From assembly GCF_048268085.1 (NCBI RefSeq), contig NZ_JBLWWF010000003.1, positions 1 to 64,000 of the forward strand: a stretch of 64,000 bases of DNA. The letters are read 5' to 3'. A program made the position numbers and the translations under genes. The notes under the pieces were generated by a model. It saw nothing but the letters and a program-made list of their open reading frames with translations, searched no databases and had not been told where the DNA came from. The DNA is from Neptunicella sp048268085. Its GTDB lineage: Bacteria; Pseudomonadota; Gammaproteobacteria; Enterobacterales; Alteromonadaceae. Below are positions 25,465-33,992 of the stretch, in pieces; positions within the stretch are counted from its first letter, which is position 1, and every line of letters starts with the position of its first letter.

Positions 25465-27174
25465 CTGGGCGAGATTACCTATTAGCAGCATACCGCACAG
25501 CAGCTTCCAGAATAGTAACGGGTTACGTTCTATTAGGGGGGCGTTTTCAACTTGTTGCAGCATGCTTTCATTGGGTTTTAACAAGTCCATTTCGAATTCG
25601 GAAAAGGCTTGATAACGATTATCAGGATGGGGTTGTAATGCTTTTTTCAGCGTTAAGTTAACCCATAATGGTAAATCGGTGCGGTGTTTGTTTAAGGCCT
25701 GATACTGCCATTCATTAAAGGATTTGGGAATGTAATCCTTGTAAGCAAAAGGCTTGTAGGGGAGCTCACCACTGAGCATTTCATAACAAATCACCGCCAG
25801 CGAAAAAATATCCGACTGATGTGAGCTATTGTTGGCGATTAAATATTCAGGGGCGATATAGTTAACCGAACCAAGGGGTTGTTCATCTTTGACATGTTGC
25901 TGGTTTTCGGCCAATCCGGCCACAAAAACCGTACCGAAATCGATTAGCTTCACCTGTCCTTGTGAGGTGATCATGATATTTTCCGGCTTTAAGTCGCGGT
26001 GTACCATATCCAGCCGTTGCAAAGTGCGTAAGGCGGTGATCACTTGTTGAATAATACTGCGTACTTGTTCCAGCCCTGGATGAGGATTGTCGATAATCCA
26101 TTGTCTTAACGTTTGGCCTTCAATATATTCGCAAACATGATACAAAAACTTGGCTTTTTCTGGCCGATGGTAAATGCGCATCACATTGGGATGCTCAATC
26201 CGCTCGCCAATCCACGCCTCATGGGCAAATCCGCTTAAATAAACCGGATCATCAGCAAAGTTTTCGGACGGGACTTTTAGCCCGTAAATCTTGCCATCAT
26301 CTTCATTGATCACTTTATATAAACTGCTGCGGGTTCCGTTGAACAATATTTGCAACACCCGGTAACCTTCCAGTTTCATGCCTATTTCCAATGGGGGTGG
26401 AATGGCTAAACGGGTTAATTGCCGGTAGTTTTCATCAATGTCGTAGCCGGGAAGTTCGTTCACTCTGACGATTAGACAAGTCAGATTATCATCGCTACCG
26501 GCTTGCTCTGCCTGCGCCACGATACGTTTGGCTAAGCCTTCCAAATCGGCTGAATCTTCCTGAATTAACTGATTGATTTGCTTGTCACTGATAAAGTCAT
26601 GTACCCCATCGGTGGTAAATAAATATAGGTCATGACGCTGTAAATCGACTCCCCGGTAGTCCACATCTAAATGAGGATCGATACCCACAGCTCGGGTTAG
26701 ATAGCTATTGCTGCCTTGAAAATGTTTGTGATCACGGGTGAGTTGTTCGAGATTGCCGTCCTGACAACGATAAATCCGGCTATCACCCACATGGAAAAGG
26801 TGGGCACTGGTGGATTTAAACACAATGCCGCTGAAGGTGGTGATCATGTCGCTTTGTTGATCGTAATAGGTACTGCGATGCCCCAGACACCAAAGATTTA
26901 GTCCGCGTAAGACTCGGGCGGCCGCGCGTTTTACTGACCAGGTTTCAGGTGTAGCGAGGTAATCATCAATGAAATTGGTGACGCATGTCACCGAAGCCAA
27001 CTGTGCTTGACGGCATGCGCTCACCCCATCGGCTATCGCAGCCAATGCCCCTTTATGTTCCAGTATTTCCCCATCGGGTTGATAAGCAGCAAAAGCATCC
27101 TGATTCTCACTTTTGCTGCCGGCAGTAGTATAACCACCAAATTCAAGTTGTAATCTTTCCACATTATCACTCAT
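25450..27174 (-). CDS. Bifunctional PP2C phosphatase / Ser-Thr protein kinase, membrane-anchored
   Basis: A 574-residue fusion. Residues 1-240 form a PP2C phosphatase (AIADGVSACRQ, HVGDSRIYR, FTTDGVHDF, SDDNLTCLIVRV). Residues 270-530 form a Hanks-type kinase with Lys300, HRDLKPEN (Asp394), DFG 412-414 and APEYL, so both catalytic sites look intact. A C-terminal hydrophobic segment (FWKLLCGMLLIGNLAQLVW) would anchor it in the inner membrane. It lies 35 bases downstream of the nitrate transporter on the same strand. I recall this fusion recurring beside NarK/NasA transporters and nirBD in marine gammaproteobacteria, which suggests regulation of nitrate uptake; the target is unproven. No good ribosome site precedes the ATG. 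Confidence 0.92.
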   Translation of the reverse strand: MSDNVERLQLEFGGYTTAGSKSENQDAFAAYQPDGEILEHKGALAAIADGVSACRQAQLASVTCVTNFIDDYLATPETWSVKRAAARVLRGLNLWCLGHRSTYYDQQSDMITTFSGIVFKSTSAHLFHVGDSRIYRCQDGNLEQLTRDHKHFQGSNSYLTRAVGIDPHLDVDYRGVDLQRHDLYLFTTDGVHDFISDKQINQLIQEDSADLEGLAKRIVAQAEQAGSDDNLTCLIVRVNELPGYDIDENYRQLTRLAIPPPLEIGMKLEGYRVLQILFNGTRSSLYKVINEDDGKIYGLKVPSENFADDPVYLSGFAHEAWIGERIEHPNVMRIYHRPEKAKFLYHVCEYIEGQTLRQWIIDNPHPGLEQVRSIIQQVITALRTLQRLDMVHRDLKPENIMITSQGQVKLIDFGTVFVAGLAENQQHVKDEQPLGSVNYIAPEYLIANNSSHQSDIFSLAVICYEMLSGELPYKPFAYKDYIPKSFNEWQYQALNKHRTDLPLWVNLTLKKALQPHPDNRYQAFSEFEMDLLKPNESMLQQVENAPLIERNPLLFWKLLCGMLLIGNLAQLVWD

Positions 27175-27209
27175 TGGATGGTTATTTGTGGGTTAGCACT
27201 CAATATATA

Positions 27210-28676
27210 CTACCCCACGGTAATTAATTCTACTGTACCATCTTCCCTCACTTCTGTAATAGTCCCTTTGGGTTCAACCATCATTAATAATGCGACGAAA
27301 CCAATAACGGCTGTGGCCGCAATTACCATAAAAAAGGTGGAAGCATCGACCAGCGAATAAACGGTTAAATAAGTCACCGCCCCTACGTTGCCGTATGCGC
27401 CGGTCATGCCGGCAATTTGTCCGGTTAAACGGCGTTTAATCAGAGGAACGACAGCAAATACAGCTCCTTCACCCGCTTGAACAAAGAAGGAACAGGCCAT
27501 CACTGCCAACACGGCTAGCCATATTGGCCACGCTGCATTGATTTGGCTAACAACAAAATAACCCATTGCCAGTCCCGCGGTTAAAATGAGTAGGGTTTTC
27601 TTACGCCCGAATTTATCTGAAATATAACCACCACCGGGGCGTGACATCAGGTTCATAAAGGCATACATACCGGCTAATAAGCCAGCTACCGCCATACTTA
27701 AATCAAAGGTTTCAGCGAAAAAGGCTGGGAGCATGGAAATCACCGCCAGTTCGGAACCAAAGGTCGCAAAATACAGTACATTGAGCACCGCGACTTGTTT
27801 AAATGCATAGCGGTGGATCTCGGGTACCGGTTGCTTAAAGACATTTTTATTTACTTTAAATGCGCCATAGGAATCATAGAAAAAGAGTAGCATCAGGCCG
27901 ATATAAATAATGGTTGCGACGTTACTACTGAGCATGGATACGCCTTGGGGAGATAACTTCCAGTTCAGCAATGCCAAGGCAAAATACAGAGGCAGTTTCA
28001 TGACGAGTAAAAAGAAAAAATCGCCTTTGCTGGTTACTTCTAAGCCCCCCATTGTTTTAGGGCTGAAATAGGTTGAGCCTTTAGGCGTGTCGCTAACATT
28101 TTTATAGTAAACCACACTGAATATCAGGCTCATTAAGCCGGTAATGCCAATCGCATAACGCCAGCCATCTTCACCGCCAAATAAAACCGCTACGGTGGGT
28201 AAGGTAAAGGCCGCCGCCGCAGAACCGAAGTTGCCCCAGCCACCATAAACGCCTTCTGCGGTGCCTAATTCTTTGGCTGGAAACCACTCGCTTACCATGC
28301 GAATACCGATGACAAAGCCAGCACCAATAAAGCCCAGTGCGAAACGAGAAATGACTAATTGGGTGTAAGACTCAGCTAAAGCAAAGGTGAAGCAGGGAAT
28401 CGAACAAATAGCCAGTAAACTTGAGTAGACTAATCGAGGTCCAAATTTGTCGGTTAGGGTGCCAATTAGCACTCTGGCTGGAATGGTTAAGGCCACATTC
28501 AAAATGAGTAGGGTTTTCCATTCATCATTGGATAAACCCAGGTCATTCACGATGACGGCCTTTAATGGCGCCATGTTGTACCACACCACAAAAGTGATGA
28601 AAAAGGCCATCCAGGATAGATGTAGTATTTTCATCTTGCCTTGGAAGGAAGCTAAGTTAAATTTTTCAGTAGACAA
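27210..28676 (-). CDS. Nitrate/nitrite MFS transporter (NarK/NasA, NNP family)
   Basis: A 12-span major-facilitator protein of 488 residues that imports nitrate, and possibly nitrite, across the inner membrane. The diagnostic glycine-rich nitrate signatures occur in both halves (VYGGWGNFGSAAAAF and TGAYGNVGAVTYL), together with the substrate-binding Arg region IGIRMVSEWFP. No naming convention (narK versus nasA) can be settled from sequence, so no symbol is given; position next to nirBD argues for an assimilatory role. A sigma-54 type promoter (28717-28734) lies about 40 bases upstream. It heads an operon with the PP2C-kinase gene. Confidence 0.93.
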   Translation of the reverse strand: MSTEKFNLASFQGKMKILHLSWMAFFITFVVWYNMAPLKAVIVNDLGLSNDEWKTLLILNVALTIPARVLIGTLTDKFGPRLVYSSLLAICSIPCFTFALAESYTQLVISRFALGFIGAGFVIGIRMVSEWFPAKELGTAEGVYGGWGNFGSAAAAFTLPTVAVLFGGEDGWRYAIGITGLMSLIFSVVYYKNVSDTPKGSTYFSPKTMGGLEVTSKGDFFFLLVMKLPLYFALALLNWKLSPQGVSMLSSNVATIIYIGLMLLFFYDSYGAFKVNKNVFKQPVPEIHRYAFKQVAVLNVLYFATFGSELAVISMLPAFFAETFDLSMAVAGLLAGMYAFMNLMSRPGGGYISDKFGRKKTLLILTAGLAMGYFVVSQINAAWPIWLAVLAVMACSFFVQAGEGAVFAVVPLIKRRLTGQIAGMTGAYGNVGAVTYLTVYSLVDASTFFMVIAATAVIGFVALLMMVEPKGTITEVREDGTVELITVG

Positions 28677-28716
28677 AATACTTTCCTTAAATTTGAGTTG
28701 ATGGACAGTGAGCCAT

Positions 28717-28734
28717 TCGCAATTTGTAGGCCAA
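28717..28734 (-). promoter_or_regulatory. Sigma-54 (-24/-12) promoter for nitrate transporter operon
   Basis: On the minus strand the sequence TTGGCCTACAAATTGCGA fits the RpoN consensus TGGCAC-N5-TTGC, with the obligatory GG and GC exactly 10 bases apart (plus-strand GC 28719-28720, CC 28731-28732). Transcription would start near 28707, leaving a 30-base leader before the transporter ATG. Confidence 0.72.
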
Positions 28735-29003
28735 GTATTGTTATTTTGATGTTATGCCGGTTTTGACGATGGTTATTTTAGACTGGTTCGAAATGACTTT
28801 AGCAAATCCTCGCCACAGTCAGTCAATGTGGTTGTATTGCCCGAAACGTATCATCAGAACGCAAATCTACAATAACCCGTGAGGGGAAAAATTAGTCTGC
28901 TCTCAGGGCGCCTAAAAAATATTCAAAAGGTAATTCAAAGCGTGAATTTATGAGCTGGCCAGACTGGTGTTTAGCCGTTAATTTTGAATTTAATTGGTGC
29001 GCA

Positions 29004-29049
29004 AGCACCATAATTGGGCGTCCAAAATGCTGCGCACTAAACTTGTGCA
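29004..29049. promoter_or_regulatory. Pair of NtrC-type enhancer boxes
   Basis: Box 1 (29005-29019) is GCAC-N7-GGGC and box 2 (29034-29048) is GCAC-TAAACTT-GTGC. The E. coli NtrC consensus is GCAC-N7-GTGC. Centres are 29 bp apart, close to three helical turns, and lie about 118 and 147 bp upstream of the predicted nirB start, resembling glnAp2 sites at about -108 and -140. A GGTGC-GCAA-GCACC palindrome overlaps box 1. The same boxes could serve both divergent sigma-54 promoters through looping. Confidence 0.68.
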
Positions 29050-29132
29050 CAATGCACTGATAAGAACACAAATTACTCATTTTTAATATGAGTTATATTC
29101 TTAACCATTTGAATTTATTAAATAAAAAAATG

Positions 29133-29148
29133 TGGCATCAACACTGCT
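29133..29148 (+). promoter_or_regulatory. Sigma-54 (-24/-12) promoter for nirB
   Basis: TGGCATCAACACTGCT has GG at 29134-29135 and GC at 29146-29147, ten bases apart as RpoN requires, with TGGCA matching the -24 element well and CTGCT acceptable at -12. Start of transcription is predicted near 29159, 37 bases before the nirB ATG. NtrC boxes lie upstream at the classical distance. Confidence 0.7.
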
Positions 29149-29195
29149 AGTAATAGACATCTCGTATTATTTATTTGTAAGAACAAGGATCACAG

Positions 29196-31754
29196 ATGTC
29201 AAAGCCAACAATTAGAGTTGTGGTTGTCGGAAACGGTATGGTTGGACACCATTTTGTTGAACAGCTGCGCCAGCAAGCGATCACGGATATACAGATTACG
29301 GTGTTATCTGCCGAATCCCGATTGGCTTATGACCGTGTACATCTATCTGAATATTTCTCCGGGAAAACCGCTGATGATTTAGCCATGGCCACACCGGAAC
29401 AATATGATCAGCTCGGTGTGTACTACAAGACTGATGCAAAAGTCATCGATATTGATAAGCAGGCAAAAACCGTCACTACCGAACAAGGTGAGGTGTTTGA
29501 ATATGACAAGCTTGTTCTGGCGACAGGTTCTTATCCTTTTGTTCCCCCTATTCCCGGTAAAGATCGTGAACATACCTTGGTATATCGCACTATTGAAGAT
29601 CTTGAAGCAATCAGTGCTTCTGCTGCGGTCAGTAAAGTCGGGGTTGTTATCGGTGGAGGGCTATTAGGCCTGGAAGCCGCTAATGCGCTCAAACAAGCTG
29701 GTCTGGAAACCCATGTGGTGGAATTTGCTCCTCAACTGATGGCGGTTCAGGTTGATACCGGAGGGGGTAATTTACTTAAGCGTAAAATTGAAGAAATAGG
29801 CGTTAAAGTACATACCAATCGAGCAACAGAAATGATTGAAGTCGGAGAACAGTACCGTTACAAATTGTGCTTTAAGGGCGGTGAATCGCTGGAAACCGAT
29901 TTAATCCTGTTTTCTGCTGGCATCCGTCCACAAGATGAACTGGCGCGCAAATTTAAGCTGGAACTTGGTGAACGTGGCGGGATTGTGATCAATAACCAGT
30001 GCCAGACATCGGATCCGGATATTTATGCTATTGGCGAATGTGCTTTATGGAACAATTTTATTTTTGGTCTGGTGGCTCCGGGATACACCATGGCGCGTAC
30101 CGCTGCCAGCCATATAGTTGGTGAAGAAGCTGCATTTACGGGTGCGGATATGAGCACCAAGCTCAAATTAATGGGGGTCGATGTGGGCTCAATTGGTGAC
30201 GCTCATGCCCGTACCTCAGGGGCGCTGACATATGTATTTGAGAATCAACCGGAAGGCGTTTACAAAAAAATTGTGGTGGATGCGGATAAAAAGCATCTGC
30301 TTGGTGCCGTATTGGTGGGCGACAACAGTGATTACGATAATCTGTTGCAATATGCCTTAAATGGCATTGCATTGCCCGATGCGCCAGAAAGTCTGATTTT
30401 ACCCACCAGTGCTGGCGGGCCTCCTGCGTTGGGCGCTGACGCGTTGCCAGAGTCCGCCACGATCTGTTCCTGCCACAATGTATCTAAAGGCGACATTATT
30501 GCCAGTATTGATGCCGGCAGTTGTGATTTACCTGCGGTTAAATCCTGTACTAAAGCAGCCACTGGCTGCGGTGGCTGTGCCGCGTTATTGAAAAATGTTG
30601 TGGATTGTGAATTCAGCAAACGGGGCATGGAAGTTAAAAAAGACATCTGTGAACATTTTCCCTATAGCCGTCAGGAATTATTTCATCTGGTACAAGTTGA
30701 CCGGATCAAAAGCTTCGATGAGTTGATTGACAAACATGGTCATGGATTGGGCTGTGATATATGCAAACCGGCCATAGGATCGATTTTAGCGTCGGTGTGG
30801 AATGACTTTATTCTGGCTCCCGATCATGTGGGACTACAAGATACCAATGACACCTATTTAGCCAATATGCAAAAAGATGGTACCTATTCCATTGTGCCAC
30901 GGGTAGCAGGGGGCGAAATTACCCCGGATAAGTTAATTGTATTGGGATTGGTGGCTAAAAAATACAAGCTATATACCAAGATTACCGGTGGCCAGCGGGT
31001 TGACCTGTTTGGCGCACGCATGGAGCAACTGCCGGATATTTGGAACGAATTAATCGATGCCGGATTCGAAACCGGTCATGCCTATGCCAAATCTCTTCGA
31101 ACAGTTAAGTCCTGCGTGGGCAGTACCTGGTGTCGCTATGGGGTACAAGATAGTGTAGGTACCGCAATCGATATTGAAAACCGCTATAAAGGGTTGCGTG
31201 CGCCACATAAACTCAAAATGGCCGTGTCCGGTTGTACTCGAGAATGTGCCGAGGCACAGAGCAAAGATGTGGGTATTATTGCCACCGAAAACGGCTGGAA
31301 TATGTACGTGTGCGGCAATGGTGGGATGAAACCACGCCATGCTGACCTGTTTGCTACCGATTTAGATACCGATACGCTAATTAAATATATTGACCGTTTT
31401 CTAATGTTTTACGTACGTACTGCCGACCGTTTACAGCGCACTTCGGTATGGATGGATAACTTGGAAGGCGGTCTCGATTACCTCAAACAGGTGATTATTG
31501 AAGATTCACTGGGTATTGCGGATGAGCTCGAAAGTCAGATGCAGCATGTGATAGAAACCTATGAATGTGAATGGAAAAAAGCGCTGGAGAATGACAGCTC
31601 ATTAAAACGTTTCCGTCAGTTTGTTAACAGTCCTGAACAGGACAAAAATGTGATATTTGTCCAGCAACGGGATCAAATTCGCCCGGCAACTGAACAGGAA
31701 AAAGCCCAAATGGATAAATCCAAGGCAGACGAATTAGCCATCGAATTGGTGTAG
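29196..31754 (+). CDS. nirB: NADH-dependent assimilatory nitrite reductase large subunit
   Basis: It reduces nitrite to ammonium in the cytoplasm using NADH, FAD, Fe-S centres and siroheme. The 852 residues contain FAD/NAD domains (VVVGNGMVGHHF; VVIGGGLLGLEAA), a BFD-like [2Fe-2S] domain (CSCHNVSKGDI from Cys424, then CTKAATGCGGC) and the sulfite/nitrite reductase half with 4Fe-4S/siroheme cysteines at about 640, 646, 680 and 684 (SCVGSTWC; SGCTRECAEA). Length is normal. ACAAGGATC provides the ribosome site. It is first in a rightward operon with nirD and cobA. Confidence 0.96.
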   Translation: MSKPTIRVVVVGNGMVGHHFVEQLRQQAITDIQITVLSAESRLAYDRVHLSEYFSGKTADDLAMATPEQYDQLGVYYKTDAKVIDIDKQAKTVTTEQGEVFEYDKLVLATGSYPFVPPIPGKDREHTLVYRTIEDLEAISASAAVSKVGVVIGGGLLGLEAANALKQAGLETHVVEFAPQLMAVQVDTGGGNLLKRKIEEIGVKVHTNRATEMIEVGEQYRYKLCFKGGESLETDLILFSAGIRPQDELARKFKLELGERGGIVINNQCQTSDPDIYAIGECALWNNFIFGLVAPGYTMARTAASHIVGEEAAFTGADMSTKLKLMGVDVGSIGDAHARTSGALTYVFENQPEGVYKKIVVDADKKHLLGAVLVGDNSDYDNLLQYALNGIALPDAPESLILPTSAGGPPALGADALPESATICSCHNVSKGDIIASIDAGSCDLPAVKSCTKAATGCGGCAALLKNVVDCEFSKRGMEVKKDICEHFPYSRQELFHLVQVDRIKSFDELIDKHGHGLGCDICKPAIGSILASVWNDFILAPDHVGLQDTNDTYLANMQKDGTYSIVPRVAGGEITPDKLIVLGLVAKKYKLYTKITGGQRVDLFGARMEQLPDIWNELIDAGFETGHAYAKSLRTVKSCVGSTWCRYGVQDSVGTAIDIENRYKGLRAPHKLKMAVSGCTRECAEAQSKDVGIIATENGWNMYVCGNGGMKPRHADLFATDLDTDTLIKYIDRFLMFYVRTADRLQRTSVWMDNLEGGLDYLKQVIIEDSLGIADELESQMQHVIETYECEWKKALENDSSLKRFRQFVNSPEQDKNVIFVQQRDQIRPATEQEKAQMDKSKADELAIELV

Positions 31755-31763
31755 GAGCAGATA

Positions 31764-32102
31764 ATGAGCGACTGGATAAAAGTGTGTGAAGTAAATGACT
31801 TGGTCAACAATTCAGGCGTTTGTGCCTTGATTAGAGGAAAACAAATCGCGTTATTTTGTGTACAGCAAGCAGCGAATCAGCAAGTGTTTGCGATCAGTAA
31901 CTGGGATCCAATTGGCAAAGCGAACGTATTAAGTCGTGGTTTGTTGGGATCGTCGGGTGACAATGTGGTGGTGGCATCCCCTTTATATAAACAGCATTTT
32001 TGTTTGCGTACTGGACTCTGTTTGGAGGATGCCGAACAACAGGTACAGGTCTATCAAGTCAGAATTGAAAACAATGATGTTCAGTTGCAATGGGTTGACT
32101 AA
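31764..32102 (+). CDS. nirD: Nitrite reductase small subunit
   Basis: The 112-residue Rieske-like small subunit of NirBD starts MSDWIKVCEVNDL and shows the fold landmarks FAISNWDPIGKANVLSRGL and ASPLYKQHFCLRTG. As in NirD generally, the Cys-His cluster ligands of true Rieske proteins are absent, so it is structural and not redox active. It begins 9 bases after nirB, with GGAG before the ATG. Confidence 0.93.
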   Translation: MSDWIKVCEVNDLVNNSGVCALIRGKQIALFCVQQAANQQVFAISNWDPIGKANVLSRGLLGSSGDNVVVASPLYKQHFCLRTGLCLEDAEQQVQVYQVRIENNDVQLQWVD

Positions 32103-32981
32103 ATGATTGCCAATCTCGCCAGTCAGTTTTTTAGTCGTTTACCTTATGGTTTAGGTCGCGTGGGTAACACTCGTGCAGCACATCAGACCAAGTTGCCGAG
32201 ACACTCTAATGGACAGGTATGGTTGATTGGGGCCGGCCCTGGTGACGCGGAGTTGTTAACCTTAAAGGCTCACCGTCTAATTCAACAAGCCGATGTGGTG
32301 ATGTATGACTGGTTGGTGAATCCGGATATTTTGCAGATGATCCCACCTAACGTGCAGCGGATATTTGTGGGAAAAAAATGCGGCCAACACAGTATGAAGC
32401 AAGCGGATATTTGCCAGTTAATGGTCGACACTGCCTTGCAGGGTAAAAATATTGTGCGCTTAAAAGGAGGAGACCCTGCCGTTTTTGGCCGCTTGGCGGA
32501 GGAGTGTGACATTCTCAGCCAGCATCAAATTGATTTCGCCGTGGTGCCGGGTATTACCTCTGCATCCGGTATGTCGGCTTATTCGGGGATCCCGCTAACC
32601 CATCGCGATTGCGCTCAGTCAGTGCGTTTTATTACCGCCCATATGAAGAATATTGAGCAGGAACCTGACTGGTCGGCATTGGTGCCTGAAGCATCGCAAT
32701 CGATGAATGAGACGCTGGTATTTTATATGGGGTTGTCGCGGTTAACTATTATTAGTCAGCGCTTGATACAGCATGGAATGAATGCAGATATGCCGGTGGC
32801 GGTGATTGATCACGCTACGCTTGCCAATCAACAGGTGTGTACTGGTACATTGGCTGATATCGAAAATCGGGTAGCTCAACAAGATTTTACCGGACCAGCC
32901 TTAATTATTGTCGGTGAAGTGGTGACAAAACGACAAGGGGTCAATTTGTCTATGTTAGAATCGCCAGCCTTTATTTCTTAA
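32103..32981 (+). CDS. cobA: Uroporphyrinogen-III C-methyltransferase
   Basis: It methylates uroporphyrinogen III twice (SAM-dependent) to precorrin-2, the siroheme precursor needed by NirB. The 292 residues carry VWLIGAGPGDAELLTLKA, YDWLVNP, the P-loop-like VRLKGGDPAVFGR, VVPGITSASG and SGIPLTHRD of SUMT enzymes. There is no CysG-type dehydrogenase/ferrochelatase domain; that activity must come from elsewhere. An N-terminal extension of about 35 residues precedes the fold. The ATG follows the nirD stop directly, implying coupling. Confidence 0.94.
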   Translation: MIANLASQFFSRLPYGLGRVGNTRAAHQTKLPRHSNGQVWLIGAGPGDAELLTLKAHRLIQQADVVMYDWLVNPDILQMIPPNVQRIFVGKKCGQHSMKQADICQLMVDTALQGKNIVRLKGGDPAVFGRLAEECDILSQHQIDFAVVPGITSASGMSAYSGIPLTHRDCAQSVRFITAHMKNIEQEPDWSALVPEASQSMNETLVFYMGLSRLTIISQRLIQHGMNADMPVAVIDHATLANQQVCTGTLADIENRVAQQDFTGPALIIVGEVVTKRQGVNLSMLESPAFIS

Positions 32982-32993
32982 TCAGCCATATCC

Positions 32994-33992
32994 ATGTCAG
33001 CACAGTTTAAACAACATTTGAAAACCCTAGGCCGAGGCTTACGCGCTGGTCGTAATTTAACCCAAGCTGAAGCCTATGAAGCATTTAGTTTACTGTTAGC
33101 AGGTCAAGCTACCGCTGAACAGCGCGGTGCTTTTTTAATGTTATTACGGGTACGCGAAGAAACGGCCGAGGAACTGGCCGGTTTTGTACAAGCTTGCCGA
33201 GCGTTTAATCAAACTGAATTGAGCGATTTGAAGGTTGATTTGGATATGGGCTGTTATGCCGGTAAACGTCGTCATCTTCCCTGGTTTTTGCTGGCTTGCA
33301 GAGTGCTGGCCCAAAAGGGTAAACGGATTTTTTTGCATGGTAGTGAAGAGCCGGATTCACAGCGTTTATATTTAACCGAAGTATTACCACAACTCGGATT
33401 TTCACCCGCGCAAACAGTCGCCGAAGCAAAGGTGCAACTGGCGCAGTGGGGCATGACCTATATGAACTTGTCCCAGATCAATCCACAGCTGGATGAGCTT
33501 ATTCAGTTACGTGCCCAGTTTGGTTTACGCAGTTGTGCAAATACCTTGGCCAGAATGCTAAACCCCAGTCAAGCAGCGTATTCGTTGCAAGGGGTTTATC
33601 ACCATCATGTAGATCAAAAACATGCGGATACCGCTTTGTTGACCAAGCATAACAATATGCTGTGTTTTCGTGGTGAAGGAGGGGAAATTGAGTTTAATCC
33701 TGAACGTAATGTAACGCTGCATGTGGTGCGGCACGGTGGTTATCAGAGCATCGAAGTGCCGTTATTGTTACCACAATGGCAAGTCAAAGATAAGGCGCTT
33801 GATGTACAGCAATTGCAACGTTACTGGCAAGGCGAATTTGCTTCTGATTATGCTTATACTGCGGTGATTGGCACTCTTGCTGTGCAGTTGGTGTTACTGG
33901 AAAAACTGGACTGGTCACAGGCGCACCTGCAAGCACAAACCTTGTGGAAGGAGCGTGATAAACAAGGCTTATTTTTAGAGGCAACAGCTTAA
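32994..33992 (+). CDS. TrpD2/YbiB-like glycosyltransferase family 3 protein
   Basis: The 332 residues resemble anthranilate phosphoribosyltransferase and match the YbiB/TrpD2 branch: an N-terminal helical domain (AEAYEAFSLLLAGQATAEQRGAFLMLLR), then a diverged catalytic domain. The PRPP-binding glycine loop is replaced (DLDMGCYAGKRRHLPWF), so trp biosynthetic activity is unlikely. E. coli YbiB is known to bind nucleic acids. I recall such genes after cobA in nitrate assimilation clusters, but their role there is unknown. It is 12 bases after cobA and its 3' end overlaps the opposing GGDEF gene by 4 bases. Confidence 0.82.
   Translation: MSAQFKQHLKTLGRGLRAGRNLTQAEAYEAFSLLLAGQATAEQRGAFLMLLRVREETAEELAGFVQACRAFNQTELSDLKVDLDMGCYAGKRRHLPWFLLACRVLAQKGKRIFLHGSEEPDSQRLYLTEVLPQLGFSPAQTVAEAKVQLAQWGMTYMNLSQINPQLDELIQLRAQFGLRSCANTLARMLNPSQAAYSLQGVYHHHVDQKHADTALLTKHNNMLCFRGEGGEIEFNPERNVTLHVVRHGGYQSIEVPLLLPQWQVKDKALDVQQLQRYWQGEFASDYAYTAVIGTLAVQLVLLEKLDWSQAHLQAQTLWKERDKQGLFLEATA

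Noticed and set aside
28996..29009. GGTGC-GCAA-GCACC hairpin as a NasR/NasT (ANTAR) leader element
   Set aside because: It lies upstream of the predicted nirB transcription start, so it would not be in the RNA, and the loop does not match the ANTAR A1/G4 hexaloop rule.
28892..29080. 62-codon minus-strand reading frame in the transporter-nirB gap
   Set aside because: It coincides with the NtrC boxes, resembles no protein, has no ribosome site and unusual composition; regulatory DNA explains the sequence better.
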